Virus record (IMG/VR): IMGVR_UViG_3300047457_000684
Location: 1 to 52,846 of that record
Strand: one strand, 5' to 3'
DNA length: 52,846 nt
From: a virus
Below the pieces are notes generated by a model. The model saw only the letters and a list, made by a program, of their open reading frames with translations, ran no database searches and had not been told where the DNA came from. Shown here piece by piece: positions 31,335 to 39,928 of the stretch (positions are counted from its first letter, which is position 1; every line of letters starts with the position of its first letter). The position numbers were made by a program, and so were the translations under genes.

Positions 31335-34300
31335 AGATCAGTGGCGCTGGTGGCGGCGGCAAGGGTGGCGGTGGCGGTAGTGCTCGTACACCGTCTACTG
31401 CACCAGATAGCCTTGATTCGCGCCAGTACGCAACGGTCATAGACCTGATCTCAGCTGGTGAGATCGAAGGGATCGTCTCAGACGGCAGCGCTGACGACGC
31501 CTATCTGAAGTCTGTATATTTCAACGACACACCAATCAAGAGTCAGGTTGGTAATTACAACTTTAAGGATGTAGAAATATACACACGCAATGGTACGCAG
31601 ACACAAGATCCGATCCCGTTTGCAGTTGGCACTGAAAACACAATCGGCCTAGGGGTCACAGTCCGCCAGGGTGTCCCTGCAGTCGTCACTGTGACTGATC
31701 AGGAAGTCGATGCCGTACGAGTTACGATCTCGATTCCAGCTCTCCAGCGGATTGATACGAAGACCGGCGACACCTCTGGATCATCGGTCACCATTGAACT
31801 TGCCGTATCGTATGCAGGTGGCAGCTACACAACAGTCGTTAATAGCGCTAACGGTGGCACGATCTCAGGCCGTACCGGTGATGAATATCGCAAGGACTAC
31901 CTAATCAACCTAAAGCGTCCGAATCCTACCGATAATGTCAGCATCAGAGTTACACGTGTCACACCAGACAGCACTGATCAGCTACTGAGCAATGATACAC
32001 AGTTTCTTAGCTATACAGAAATCGTCTACGCCAAGTTGGCCTATCCCAACTCTGCACTGGTTGGCCTGCGTGTTGACGCCGAACAGTTTAGCAGCATCCC
32101 ATCGCGCAAATACTTAGTTAAGGGAATCAAGGTACGAATTCCGAATGGCGTTACAGTTGATCCTGATAATGGCCGCATTATCTATCCTGCTAATTTTGTG
32201 TGGGATGGAACGTTTGCACCAGCGACATGGACAGCATGCCCAGCCTGGATCTTGTATCACCTGCTTACCGACACAACGGATGGATTTGGTGATCACATTC
32301 TCACGCCATCTGAGCGGGCATCCTTTACAGGTAATGCTGCTAACCTCGACAAGTGGGCTTTCTACGCAGCGAGCAAATACGCCAATCAGCTCGTTGATAC
32401 GGGCCTTGGTGATGGCAAGAAGGAAGCACGGTTCTCCTGTAACTGCACGATCCAGACTGCAGAGGAAGCCTACAAGCTAATCAATGATCTGCTTTCAGTG
32501 ATGCGTTGCCAGGGCTTTTGGAGCAATGGCGGCCTCACGATTGCGCAGGATGCACCAGCAGATCCGAGCTACCTATTCACTAACGCAAATGTCATCGATG
32601 GTGTTTTCCGTTATAGCGGTAGCAGTCTTAAGACCCGGCCTAATGTTGCGATCGTTAGTTACCTAGACCTGGATCTCAAAGACATCGCCTACGAGGTGGT
32701 GGAGGATGCCGAGGCTATCGAAAAGTACGGTGCGGTTCGTACTGAAATCTCGGCGTTTGCCTGCACCAGTCGCGGACAGGCAAACCGCATCGGTCGCATG
32801 CTGCTCTATACCGAGCGGTACGAGAAGCAAGTTGTAGCGTTCACCGTTGGCGTCGATGCTGGTATCGCTGTACGACCTGGACAGGTAATCAAAATTGCCG
32901 ATCGAATGAAAGCCGGATCGCGGCGTGCTGGGCGGATCGCTGCCGCCACGCTTACGACCGTGACAGTAGACGATACAGCAGAAACAGATTTGTCTGCTCC
33001 TGGTGGCTCTACGTTCAGCGTGGTGTTGCCGGATGGCAGCGTTGAAAGCCGCGAGGTGTCGTCTATTCAGGGGAATATAGTGACGGTCCAGGCACCATAT
33101 TCAACAGTGCCAAATAGAAACTCAATCTGGATGCTGGAATCACCGGCATTGCAAAGCTCGCTGTGGCGTGTGTTGGCTATCGAAGAACAGGATGGGATTA
33201 ACTATGCGGTTACAGCACTTGCGCATAACCCGAGTAAATACGCCTACATTGAAAACGGTGAGCCGTTGCAGCAGCGTGATATTACGAATCTGAACCAGAT
33301 TCCGCCTTCTCCTGAAGCGCTAGCGCTTAACACCAGCAATGGTGCTGAGCAGCAGTATGTTCTAAATGGTCGTGTTGCTGTACGGATTACGTTCAGCTGG
33401 AAGCCGGTTGCTGGCATCAAATACTACCGTGTGAAGTACCGCCACGAAGATGATAATTTCACCACTGTTCAGTCACAGGGGCCGGTTTTCAATATCGAAG
33501 ATGTAAAGCCTGGTGTTTATGAGATTCAGGTTTCAAGCATAAGCGCAAGCGGCATCTTATTTAGCGAGCCAGCCATTGCGCAATATACCGTCCAAGGTAT
33601 TGGAGCAGCGCCTAGCAATGTTACAGGCTTGAGTCTTACGGCAATCAGTGAAACACAAGCCATTCTGACCTGGAACGAAGCCACTGATCTTGATGTCCGT
33701 GTTGGTGGCCGCGTGATTATCCGCCATGACCCGAGATCGGCAGCACAAGCGGAATGGGGTGCTTCTAACCAGGTCGTTGATGGTGTTGCTGGCACTTCTA
33801 CTCAAAAACAGGTGCCGCTTATCCCTGGCACCTATCTGGTGAAGTTTGAGGACTATACCGGAGCACGATCAGTTAATGCGGCTATGCTGTACGTGAACCT
33901 GCCACAGTATCAGGCGAGGCTACACCTTGGGTTATACGTCGCTGAGAACTATGTCCTTGATTACTACGCTGGCGGCGTGCGATGGCGCGATGATCTGCGG
34001 CCTACACCGTTTGACGGGACCAAGCTGAACGTTGCCTATGACAATGCTGAGACGGCGTTGCTGCTGGCGCCTGATCTGTATGTTGCTGCAGATTATGCCG
34101 ACGAATACTACGTCCTAGGCGGCCAGGCTGGTGAATACACGTTCGCTGAGACTCTGGATATGGGCGCAGTGTATGACGTGTTCTTCTATCGCAATATCCT
34201 AAGCCGCACTATTTCATCTGGCACGTTGTTTGATAGCACGTCTGGCCTCTTCGATTCTCAGGTTGGGTTGTTTGATGGTGTCAGTGAAGATGTCTCTAAC

Positions 34301-34714
34301 GTTACGGTCTACATCCGTACCACGAACGACGACCCGAGCGGTTCTCCGAGCTGGGGCAACTGGAACGAGCTGGTTCATTCCACGATTCGTGGCAGGGGAT
34401 TCCAATGCAAGGCGGTCCTCACCATCGCCAGTCAGCAGGCGAAGCTGGCGGTCGAGGAACTGGGCGTGATCCCGTACCTGCAGCAGCGCTCGGAGGTGAG
34501 CGTGGCGCCGACTCAGGAGTCTGCTATCACGTATCCTGCCGCGTTCTATGACGTAAACGCACTGGGGATCACACCACTGGATCTGCAGGTTGGTGATCTG
34601 TATTCAATCAGTAGCTCTAGCGCTACTGGCTTCTCAGTGAATTTCACATCAGGCGGTCTCCCTATAGTGAAGGCATATAACTATGCTGCGACGGGCTTTG
34701 GTCGGAGGATCTAA
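31331..34714 (+). CDS. Central tail tip / host specificity protein J-like
   Basis: 1127 residues, near lambda J (1132). The start has a Gly-rich segment and PDSLDSRQYATVIDLISAGEIEGI, the usual J block. Middle blocks include WILYHLLTDTTDGFGDHI and KYGAVRTEISAFACTSRGQANRIGRMLLYTERYEKQVVAFTVG. A fibronectin-III-like unit lies at about 665-755 (FSWKPVAGIKYYRVKYRHEDDN). The C-terminal part (after about 860) is expected to contact the receptor and is the least conserved. Confidence 0.9.
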   Translation: MKISGAGGGGKGGGGGSARTPSTAPDSLDSRQYATVIDLISAGEIEGIVSDGSADDAYLKSVYFNDTPIKSQVGNYNFKDVEIYTRNGTQTQDPIPFAVGTENTIGLGVTVRQGVPAVVTVTDQEVDAVRVTISIPALQRIDTKTGDTSGSSVTIELAVSYAGGSYTTVVNSANGGTISGRTGDEYRKDYLINLKRPNPTDNVSIRVTRVTPDSTDQLLSNDTQFLSYTEIVYAKLAYPNSALVGLRVDAEQFSSIPSRKYLVKGIKVRIPNGVTVDPDNGRIIYPANFVWDGTFAPATWTACPAWILYHLLTDTTDGFGDHILTPSERASFTGNAANLDKWAFYAASKYANQLVDTGLGDGKKEARFSCNCTIQTAEEAYKLINDLLSVMRCQGFWSNGGLTIAQDAPADPSYLFTNANVIDGVFRYSGSSLKTRPNVAIVSYLDLDLKDIAYEVVEDAEAIEKYGAVRTEISAFACTSRGQANRIGRMLLYTERYEKQVVAFTVGVDAGIAVRPGQVIKIADRMKAGSRRAGRIAAATLTTVTVDDTAETDLSAPGGSTFSVVLPDGSVESREVSSIQGNIVTVQAPYSTVPNRNSIWMLESPALQSSLWRVLAIEEQDGINYAVTALAHNPSKYAYIENGEPLQQRDITNLNQIPPSPEALALNTSNGAEQQYVLNGRVAVRITFSWKPVAGIKYYRVKYRHEDDNFTTVQSQGPVFNIEDVKPGVYEIQVSSISASGILFSEPAIAQYTVQGIGAAPSNVTGLSLTAISETQAILTWNEATDLDVRVGGRVIIRHDPRSAAQAEWGASNQVVDGVAGTSTQKQVPLIPGTYLVKFEDYTGARSVNAAMLYVNLPQYQARLHLGLYVAENYVLDYYAGGVRWRDDLRPTPFDGTKLNVAYDNAETALLLAPDLYVAADYADEYYVLGGQAGEYTFAETLDMGAVYDVFFYRNILSRTISSGTLFDSTSGLFDSQVGLFDGVSEDVSNVTVYIRTTNDDPSGSPSWGNWNELVHSTIRGRGFQCKAVLTIASQQAKLAVEELGVIPYLQQRSEVSVAPTQESAITYPAAFYDVNALGITPLDLQVGDLYSISSSSATGFSVNFTSGGLPIVKAYNYAATGFGRRI

Positions 34715-35670
34715 TGGCGCAGTCTGATCAGATTGTCCAGGACGCGACATTTCCGACCGTACGGGCGGACATCAACGACAACCTGGCGGCGCTGTTTTCG
34801 CAATCCAGTGGGCCGAGCGCACCCGCGACAACGGTTGCATTCCAGCCGTGGGTGGATACCTCATCCACGCCTCCGGTTTGGAAGGTGCGCAATGCCAGCA
34901 ATAATGGCTGGATCACAGTTGGCGTCCTAGATCCTGCAGGGTTCAAGACTGGTGGGGTCACGCCGATTGTCAATGGTGGCACTGGCGCGACGACGGCAGC
35001 AGCGGCGTTAGCTGCATTGTTGCCATCGCAGACTGGTCAAGCTGGCAAGGGTCTTACGACTGATGGAACGGTCGCCAGCTGGGGCACAATTGCCGCTGGA
35101 GCCAGTATTCAGATATTTACAGGATCTGGCACCTATACGCCAACAGCAGGCAAGACTACGTTCTTGGTATTTGCTACGGGTGGTGGTGGTGGTGGTGGTG
35201 GTGGTTCTTCTTCAGGGACAACATACACATCTGGAGGCGGAGGCGGAGGCGGAGGTACTGGTATTCAACTGTTCACATCATTAAGCCTTGGCGCTAGCGC
35301 AACTATCACCATCGGAAATGGTGGAGCAGGTGGAACTACTGCCTTTTCAACTTCTTCAACAGCGGGTTCAAATGGTGGATCATCTAGTGTCACTCCTGCA
35401 AACGGATCTACTCCTATTCTGACTGGTCAAGGCGGCGCAGGTGGTGGACGCGGTGTTGCCTCTTCGACTCCTCCCGTAAATGGCAGTGGTGGCAATGGCG
35501 GCGGAACTATAAATAGCATTCTGAATATCACAGGTTCTGCCGGTAATGATCGCCTTGCAGGTGTTTCTTTTTGGGGCTCTACGATTGCTGGAGGGGGTAC
35601 GGGTGGCATTGGTCCAGGCATAAATGGCACTGCTGGTCAGCCTGGCGTCGTCTTGATTCTGGAATGGTAA
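34714..35670 (+). CDS. Glycine-rich tail fibre protein
   Basis: 318 residues. The N-terminal 80 residues are a phage attachment-like domain (ATFPTVRADINDNLAALFSQSSGPSAPATTVAFQPWVDTS). Further on is the common fibre block TPIVNGGTGATTAAAALAALLPSQTGQAGKGLTTDG. The C-terminal 180 residues are Gly-rich, with nine consecutive GGT codons (35179-35205) and eight Gly codons in GGAGGC units (35233-35256). The end is GGGTGGIGPGINGTAGQPGVVLILEW, like the Gly-loop adhesins of T-even phages. It probably decides host receptor range. Confidence 0.8.
   Translation: MAQSDQIVQDATFPTVRADINDNLAALFSQSSGPSAPATTVAFQPWVDTSSTPPVWKVRNASNNGWITVGVLDPAGFKTGGVTPIVNGGTGATTAAAALAALLPSQTGQAGKGLTTDGTVASWGTIAAGASIQIFTGSGTYTPTAGKTTFLVFATGGGGGGGGGSSSGTTYTSGGGGGGGGTGIQLFTSLSLGASATITIGNGGAGGTTAFSTSSTAGSNGGSSSVTPANGSTPILTGQGGAGGGRGVASSTPPVNGSGGNGGGTINSILNITGSAGNDRLAGVSFWGSTIAGGGTGGIGPGINGTAGQPGVVLILEW
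35179..35256 (+). repeat. In-frame glycine codon microsatellites
   Basis: (GGT)9 at 35179-35205 and alternating GGA/GGC at 35233-35256 inside the fibre gene. Slippage in units of three would change Gly-run length without loss of frame. Confidence 0.9.
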
Positions 35671-35855
35671 TGAACTACGCCATCATTGACACCTCTACCA
35701 ATCTCGTTGTTAATGTCATCATCTGGGATGGCAACCCACCATGGCAGCCGCCTACAGACACCATCGCCGTTCCACTCAGCGACGGCGCAGGAATCGGCTG
35801 GTCCTATGTCGATGGCGTCTTCAACCCACCTGAGCCGGCGGCTGTTGATCCTTAG
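35670..35855 (+). CDS. Small tail-associated protein
   Basis: 61 residues (MNYAIIDTSTNLVVNVIIWDG...). The start overlaps the fibre stop (TAATG). The YAIID-x-TNLVVNVI-x-WDG pattern is frequent in small proteins encoded behind tail fibres, often annotated as tail fibre assembly-like. Function inferred from position. Confidence 0.7.
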   Translation: MNYAIIDTSTNLVVNVIIWDGNPPWQPPTDTIAVPLSDGAGIGWSYVDGVFNPPEPAAVDP

Positions 35856-35879
35856 CCTTTTGGTAGGCACTTCTAAGCG

Positions 35880-36125
35880 ATGGCTGACAACCATTCCCCG
35901 CCATCGTTCAGCTGGGCGGGCGTCAAACAAGAAGCAATTGCTGGCTTGATCACCATTGCGGCAGCATCAGCCGTTGGCGGTATTGGTTACATAGCCTACA
36001 CTGTACCTAGCAAACTTGATCACGTCATTAAAAACCAAGAAGAGTACAGAGGCCGATTGATCAAACTCGAAGCACAGAACGAAGAGCAAGAGGTAAGAAT
36101 CATCAAACTGGAGATGCGAAAATGA
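35880..36125 (+). CDS. Membrane protein with coiled coil, holin/spanin-like
   Basis: 81 residues. One transmembrane segment (about 19-42, IAGLITIAAASAVGGIGYIAY) is followed by a charged coiled coil (KLDHVIKNQEEYRGRLIKLEAQNEEQEVRIIKLEMRK). The topology fits an i-spanin or a class III holin. It sits two genes before the endolysin. It overlaps the next start as ATGA. Confidence 0.65.
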   Translation: MADNHSPPSFSWAGVKQEAIAGLITIAAASAVGGIGYIAYTVPSKLDHVIKNQEEYRGRLIKLEAQNEEQEVRIIKLEMRK

Positions 36126-36331
36126 CCATCACTCCTGATCACGTTGATGTGCTGATTGGTTTCGGCTTATTCTTTCTCTCTGAGTATTGCGGAATCAACA
36201 GCAAGCTGAAATCTAACAGCGTTCTGCAGCTTCTCTTTGCCGTGGCATTGAGGGCGTTCCCGTATGAGGTGCGCCGCAAGCAGCCGCCGGAATCGGCGAA
36301 AAGCAGCATTCTGAACGTATTCCGCCGATGA
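36122..36331 (+). CDS. Small hydrophobic protein in the lysis cluster
   Basis: 69 residues with a hydrophobic segment (VLIGFGLFFLSEYC) and a second (VLQLLFAVALRAF). It overlaps both neighbours by 4 bp. A holin role is possible because it lies directly before the endolysin; this is inference. Confidence 0.6.
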   Translation: MTITPDHVDVLIGFGLFFLSEYCGINSKLKSNSVLQLLFAVALRAFPYEVRRKQPPESAKSSILNVFRR

Positions 36332-37494
36332 CCATTGCAACCGTTCGCGCTGCTGCGGAGCACATTGCCCGCACCGGCACCATCACGCCGCATCAGCTGG
36401 CCGCTCTGACAGCGCATGACGAGCGCCTCACCGACGAGCAGCGCCAGGCCTTCAGCGCCGACTGGAGAGCACAGGGCAGCCCAGCAGCACCATCGCCACC
36501 GCCGCCGTGGTTGGCGCCAGCACTCCAGATCATCCGAGAGTTTGAAGGCTGCAGGCTCACCGCCTACCAGGATTCCGTAGGGATTTGGACGATCGGATGG
36601 GGCTCGACTCGGCTGATTGATCGGCCAGTTCAACAGGGCGATGTGATCACCCGCGAACTGGCTGATGATCTGCTGCAGAACGATGTTGAGATCCGCTACC
36701 GGCAGCTGCTCGGCCTCATGCCGGTGCTCAGCTACTGGAGCGCTAACCGGATCGCCGCGCTGCTCAGCTGGGCCTACAACGTCGGCATGACCGCCGTGGC
36801 TGAATCCAGCCTGCGGCGGCGCATCATCGATCGCGAAGACCCGCTAACTGTGATTCGCGAGGAACTGCCGCGATGGAATAAGGCCAATGGCCAGCCGCTG
36901 GAGGGCCTCACCCGCAGACGCACGGCTGAGGTGGCGTTATTCGTCGGCGGCTCAGCCAAACCATTCAAAGCACCTGCCAACATGATCGGCCCAACAAAAC
37001 GACCTGATCTCAAGCCCGGCGATCACCACCTAATCGCCAACGACGTGGCTGAAACCATGACGGCCTACAGCCATGATGGAAAACGGCTATGGCAGATCCC
37101 CTGCCTCTGCCGTGGCCAGGGCCGTGAAGCCGAATGGAACACCACCGGCACCGATACACCTCCAGGCCTGTATCTGGTGGGCACGGTGCATCGCGACTAT
37201 GAGAAGGATCCATCGGCCACATTCACCGCTGATCGCCGTGCCTACGGCTGGTTCTCATTTGATCTGCTGGGCCAGGAAGGTCAAGAAGGTCCCGGCAGCC
37301 GCTACGGCCGTGACGGGATCATGATTCACGGCGGCGGTACAGCCTGCGGCTGGCCTGGGGCTTGGGCGCCGCGGCAGGCGTTGCATCCCACCCTCGGCTG
37401 CATCCGGTTGCACAATGCGGATCTGCGCGATCGAATCCTGCCGTTGCTGGGGTTGGGCAGGATCTGGGTGTCGGTGTATCAGGAGGCTGGCTAG
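36328..37494 (+). CDS. Endolysin: GH24 lysozyme fused to L,D-transpeptidase-like (YkuD) domain
   Basis: 388 residues. Residues about 60-215 are a T4-type lysozyme with the E-D-T triad: E73 (EFEG), D82 (YQDSVG), T88 (WTIGWG). A Lys/Pro linker follows. Residues about 235-388 match the YkuD fold: PPGLYLVGTV, H334 in MIHGGG and C358 in HPTLGCIRLHN, where the family motif is S/T-x-G-C-I-R. A phage lysin that carries an L,D-transpeptidase fold is uncommon; the second domain could bind or cut peptide cross-links. The N-terminal about 55 residues are an extra helical region. It is the last gene of the rightward operon. Confidence 0.88.
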   Translation: MTIATVRAAAEHIARTGTITPHQLAALTAHDERLTDEQRQAFSADWRAQGSPAAPSPPPPWLAPALQIIREFEGCRLTAYQDSVGIWTIGWGSTRLIDRPVQQGDVITRELADDLLQNDVEIRYRQLLGLMPVLSYWSANRIAALLSWAYNVGMTAVAESSLRRRIIDREDPLTVIREELPRWNKANGQPLEGLTRRRTAEVALFVGGSAKPFKAPANMIGPTKRPDLKPGDHHLIANDVAETMTAYSHDGKRLWQIPCLCRGQGREAEWNTTGTDTPPGLYLVGTVHRDYEKDPSATFTADRRAYGWFSFDLLGQEGQEGPGSRYGRDGIMIHGGGTACGWPGAWAPRQALHPTLGCIRLHNADLRDRILPLLGLGRIWVSVYQEAG

Positions 37495-37661
37495 GGCACC
37501 ACGCCTCCACCGCTGCGGCACATTGCCTCCAGCACCGCTAACGCTCGGACGCCGCTTGCGCATTCCACACGCTGGCCACCACCTACCACAACCCAGCAAA
37601 CCGACCCACGATCATCAACATCAACCGTCAGATAAGGCTGCTCCACATCTGAGGCTGTCAT
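37491..37661 (-). CDS. Small hypothetical protein downstream of the sigma factor
   Basis: 56 residues (MTASDVEQPYLTVDVDDRGS... to RSGGGVVP). The frame is open with acidic N-terminus and a beta pattern (CWVVVGGGQRVECASGVRALAVLEAM). It lies 23 bp beyond the sigma factor stop and its end overlaps the endolysin stop by 4 bp on the opposite strand. It could be an anti-sigma or accessory factor, which is only a positional guess. Confidence 0.45.
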   Translation of the reverse strand: MTASDVEQPYLTVDVDDRGSVCWVVVGGGQRVECASGVRALAVLEAMCRSGGGVVP

Positions 37662-37684
37662 TGCTACCAAGGCTCATACCCTTA

Positions 37685-38653
37685 TCAGCCTGCTGACAGA
37701 AGCCGTATTGGCAAGCACAACTGGCCATCTACTACCGTCAGCCGCCGCCGCCGTTTCCAGCATGGCCTGATCGTATTGGCGGATCGTGTCGTAGGAATTG
37801 CCACCAATACCAGCTGAAGTGCCATCCCGCGAAGCTGCTGCTCCAGCAGCCGCAGCCGGGCTTCAACACGGCGAACACTCCAGCCCACAGCACGCGCCAC
37901 ATCCTGCGGAGTGCGTTCTTCGCCATCCAACTGATAAGCCAGGCTCACGAGTTGGCGATCTGCTGGCGGTAGCCGATTCACCAAGCCCCGTAGCTGCTCC
38001 GCCTGCCGCAGCCGTTCTGCCCGTTCCTCAAGATCCTCCAGGCTTGGGTCATGACAGGCGATCGTCTCACCCAGCTCCAGCCCGTCATCACTCACGATCA
38101 AATCCAGTGATGCCACCGGCCTGGCGTTGATCGCTAGCTGCTCGAACACCGCCATGCTCACACCGAGCTCAGCTGCGATTTCCTCCCTGGTGGGCGTGCG
38201 GTTCAGCTCAAGCTCTAACCGCTGCACCACCGGGCCCAGGCGGCTGAGGTGTTGGGAGTGGCTGCCCGGTATCGCCACGATCCGGCCATGGCGATCACAC
38301 CATGCGTTGACGCTCTGTCGAATCCACCAATAGGCGTAGGTGGAGAACCGGTATCCCCTGGTGGGATCAAACCGCTCAACTGCTTTGATCACGCCCTCGT
38401 TTGCCGCCTGGATCAGCTCGTCGGTGTCGTATGCGCGCGCTAGGCGCTGACAGCGTTTCTGGACGTAGGAAACCGCCAGCCTGAGATTGGCGGTGATGAA
38501 TCGTTCCCGCGCCCGCTGCCCGCGCCGTCTGATGCCCGGCGGACAGGGTTCGGGGTGATTGAGCCAGCGCTGAATGGCGGTGCCCAGTTCGATTTCCTCA
38601 GCTGGCGTGAGGAGCGGCACGCGGCCGATGGTGTTCAGCCACCACTGGGACAT
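37685..38653 (-). CDS. Phage-encoded sigma-70 family factor
   Basis: 322 residues. Region 1.2 is PLLTPAEEIELGTAIQRWL. Region 2 (about 48-118) includes RERFITANLRLAVSYVQKR, DELIQAANEGVIKAVERFDPTRGYRFSTYAYWWIRQSVNAW, with the aromatic melting residues. Region 3 is ELNRTPTREEIAAELGV. Region 4 (about 220-275) is PPADRQLVSLAYQLDGEERTPQDVARAVGWSVRRVEARL. It resembles cyanobacterial group-2 sigma factors. About 50 extra C-terminal residues follow region 4. It should redirect host RNA polymerase to phage promoters. It is divergent from the Gp157 gene. Confidence 0.9.
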   Translation of the reverse strand: MSQWWLNTIGRVPLLTPAEEIELGTAIQRWLNHPEPCPPGIRRRGQRARERFITANLRLAVSYVQKRCQRLARAYDTDELIQAANEGVIKAVERFDPTRGYRFSTYAYWWIRQSVNAWCDRHGRIVAIPGSHSQHLSRLGPVVQRLELELNRTPTREEIAAELGVSMAVFEQLAINARPVASLDLIVSDDGLELGETIACHDPSLEDLEERAERLRQAEQLRGLVNRLPPADRQLVSLAYQLDGEERTPQDVARAVGWSVRRVEARLRLLEQQLRGMALQLVLVAIPTTRSANTIRPCWKRRRRLTVVDGQLCLPIRLLSAG

Positions 38654-38686
38654 GGTTCACCGCATTGCTGTCCGCCCATCGTAGCC

Positions 38687-38703
38687 GTGCGGATCTGGAA
38701 GTG
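38687..38703. promoter_or_regulatory. Recurring early-gene motif, copy 2 (sigma/Gp157 intergenic)
   Basis: GTGCGGATCTGGAAGTG, followed by AACTGCTAGGGT. The same string GGAAGTGAACTGCTA lies before the recT-like gene (46051-46073 region). A TAGGGT box about 25 bp upstream of the ATG at 38739 could be a -10. Confidence 0.5.
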
Positions 38704-38738
38704 AACTGCTAGGGTTCCGCTGTTGTTTTGATTGGTTC

Positions 38739-39287
38739 ATGCCGTCACTGTTTGACCTAACCGGCGAGGCGCTCGCCATCCAGCGCCAGATCAATGAATC
38801 CGCTGAGCTCCTGTTTTCTGACGATCCGGCCGAGGTAGCTCAGGCCACGGCCACCCTTGAAACCCTCATCAGCGCTGAGGCGGACACACGCCAGGCGGTG
38901 CGGACCAAGGCCGATGCCTGGTGTTGGGTGATCGATCACCTCCGGGCGCAGGCGGCCACTCGCGTGGCTCACTCCAAGCGGCTGGCCGATCTCGCAGCAG
39001 CAGCCGAGCAACAGGCCAATGCCCTGCAGGATCGGCTAATCACCGCGCTGCAGCGGGTTGATCCTGATGCCACTAGCTGGGAACTGCCGGATCACAAGCT
39101 GAGCAGCAGGCTCAGCACCGCCGTGGAGATTGAGCCCAACGTGGCCGCCACTGATCTGCCAGATCGTTTTCAGCGCGCCCGTACCACATACACACCCGAC
39201 AAAACCGCCCTCAAGGCTGCTCTGCAGGCTGGTGAGCAGATTGAAGGTGTCGCCCTGGTGCAGCGCCGTAACTGGAAAATCGGCTGA
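38739..39287 (+). CDS. Gp157-like (siphovirus Gp157 family) protein
   Basis: 182 residues. SLFDLTGEALAIQRQINESAELL...LETLISAEADTRQAVRTKADAWCWVIDHLRAQAATRVAHSKRLADLAAAAEQQANALQDRLITAL matches the helical Gp157 family. The C-terminal beta part (DHKLSSRLSTAVEIE...RTTYTPDKTALKAALQAGEQIEGVALVQRRNWKIG) is also typical. Members are often near recombination genes; one has been linked to phage resistance, but the mechanism is unclear. It is divergent from the sigma factor. Confidence 0.8.
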   Translation: MPSLFDLTGEALAIQRQINESAELLFSDDPAEVAQATATLETLISAEADTRQAVRTKADAWCWVIDHLRAQAATRVAHSKRLADLAAAAEQQANALQDRLITALQRVDPDATSWELPDHKLSSRLSTAVEIEPNVAATDLPDRFQRARTTYTPDKTALKAALQAGEQIEGVALVQRRNWKIG

Positions 39288-39299
39288 TCTCATTTCATC

Positions 39300-39316
39300 C
39301 ACTTCCGAAACCACAT
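39300..39316. promoter_or_regulatory. Recurring early-gene motif, copy 3
   Basis: CACTTCCGAAACCACAT, 7 bp before the ATG at 39324. The ssb gene has an almost identical leader (reverse of 45164-45180), so the two share an untranslated leader sequence. Confidence 0.5.
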
Positions 39317-39323
39317 CACCACA

Positions 39324-39668
39324 ATGCCGAAACCGCTCCACTGCGAAACCGTGATCTCTGATGCCGTGCTCCAGGCGGCACGAAACGCTATCCCTGCTGA
39401 CCCATCTCGATGGGTCAACCTGCCTCCTGTGGGTGTGCGCAATCAGCCATTGTTGCCACTCTTGGTAGCACTTATTGACGCCACGCGATGCACTGCTGCT
39501 GCGGTGGCTGATAACGCCTGGGATGATTGCCACCCGCTCCCTTACAGCCTGGCGGAAGAGCTAGCCAAAACACTCCGCTCCACAGCAGATGATCTGATCA
39601 ACGCCACACAGTGCCCTGATTCAAGCGGCTGGTCGCTGCCTTCCTTCAGTGGTAAGGAGTTGGTATGA
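39324..39668 (+). CDS. Hypothetical early protein
   Basis: 114 residues (MPKPLHCETVISDAVL...). It is helical, with an SLAEELAKTLRSTADDLINATQC segment. The end overlaps the next start by 4 bp. No family recognised. Confidence 0.6.
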   Translation: MPKPLHCETVISDAVLQAARNAIPADPSRWVNLPPVGVRNQPLLPLLVALIDATRCTAAAVADNAWDDCHPLPYSLAEELAKTLRSTADDLINATQCPDSSGWSLPSFSGKELV

Positions 39669-39928
39669 ACCACGTTCTTAGCGAGTCTTCGCTGCAATTT
39701 ATTCGTAGCACACCGACACCAGCGCGAATCCTGGCCGACGGTTATCGCGTGCCTACAAGCGTGATCTACAAAATCAAGAACGGCACCTATCGTTTTCCAG
39801 ACATTAAGGAACCGGCACCACAGAAACGCATCGGTGCATCGTGTGATCAATGCATCCATTGGTCGAATCGTTGCACACTTGATTTCCCTGATGCCAACGC
39901 AGAGGACTGCGGAGCATATCAGCCATGA
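39665..39928 (+). CDS. Small HTH-like protein with Cys motif
   Basis: 87 residues. The N-terminal half looks like a helix-turn-helix (PARILADGYRVPTSVIYKIKNGTYRFPD). The C-terminal part is C-x2-C-IHW-x4-C-x2-DFPDANAEDCGAYQP, the same arrangement as the C-terminus of the zinc-ribbon gene at 851-1336 (C-x2-C-KHW...FPD...DC). It is probably a DNA-binding regulator. Confidence 0.65.
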   Translation: MNHVLSESSLQFIRSTPTPARILADGYRVPTSVIYKIKNGTYRFPDIKEPAPQKRIGASCDQCIHWSNRCTLDFPDANAEDCGAYQP

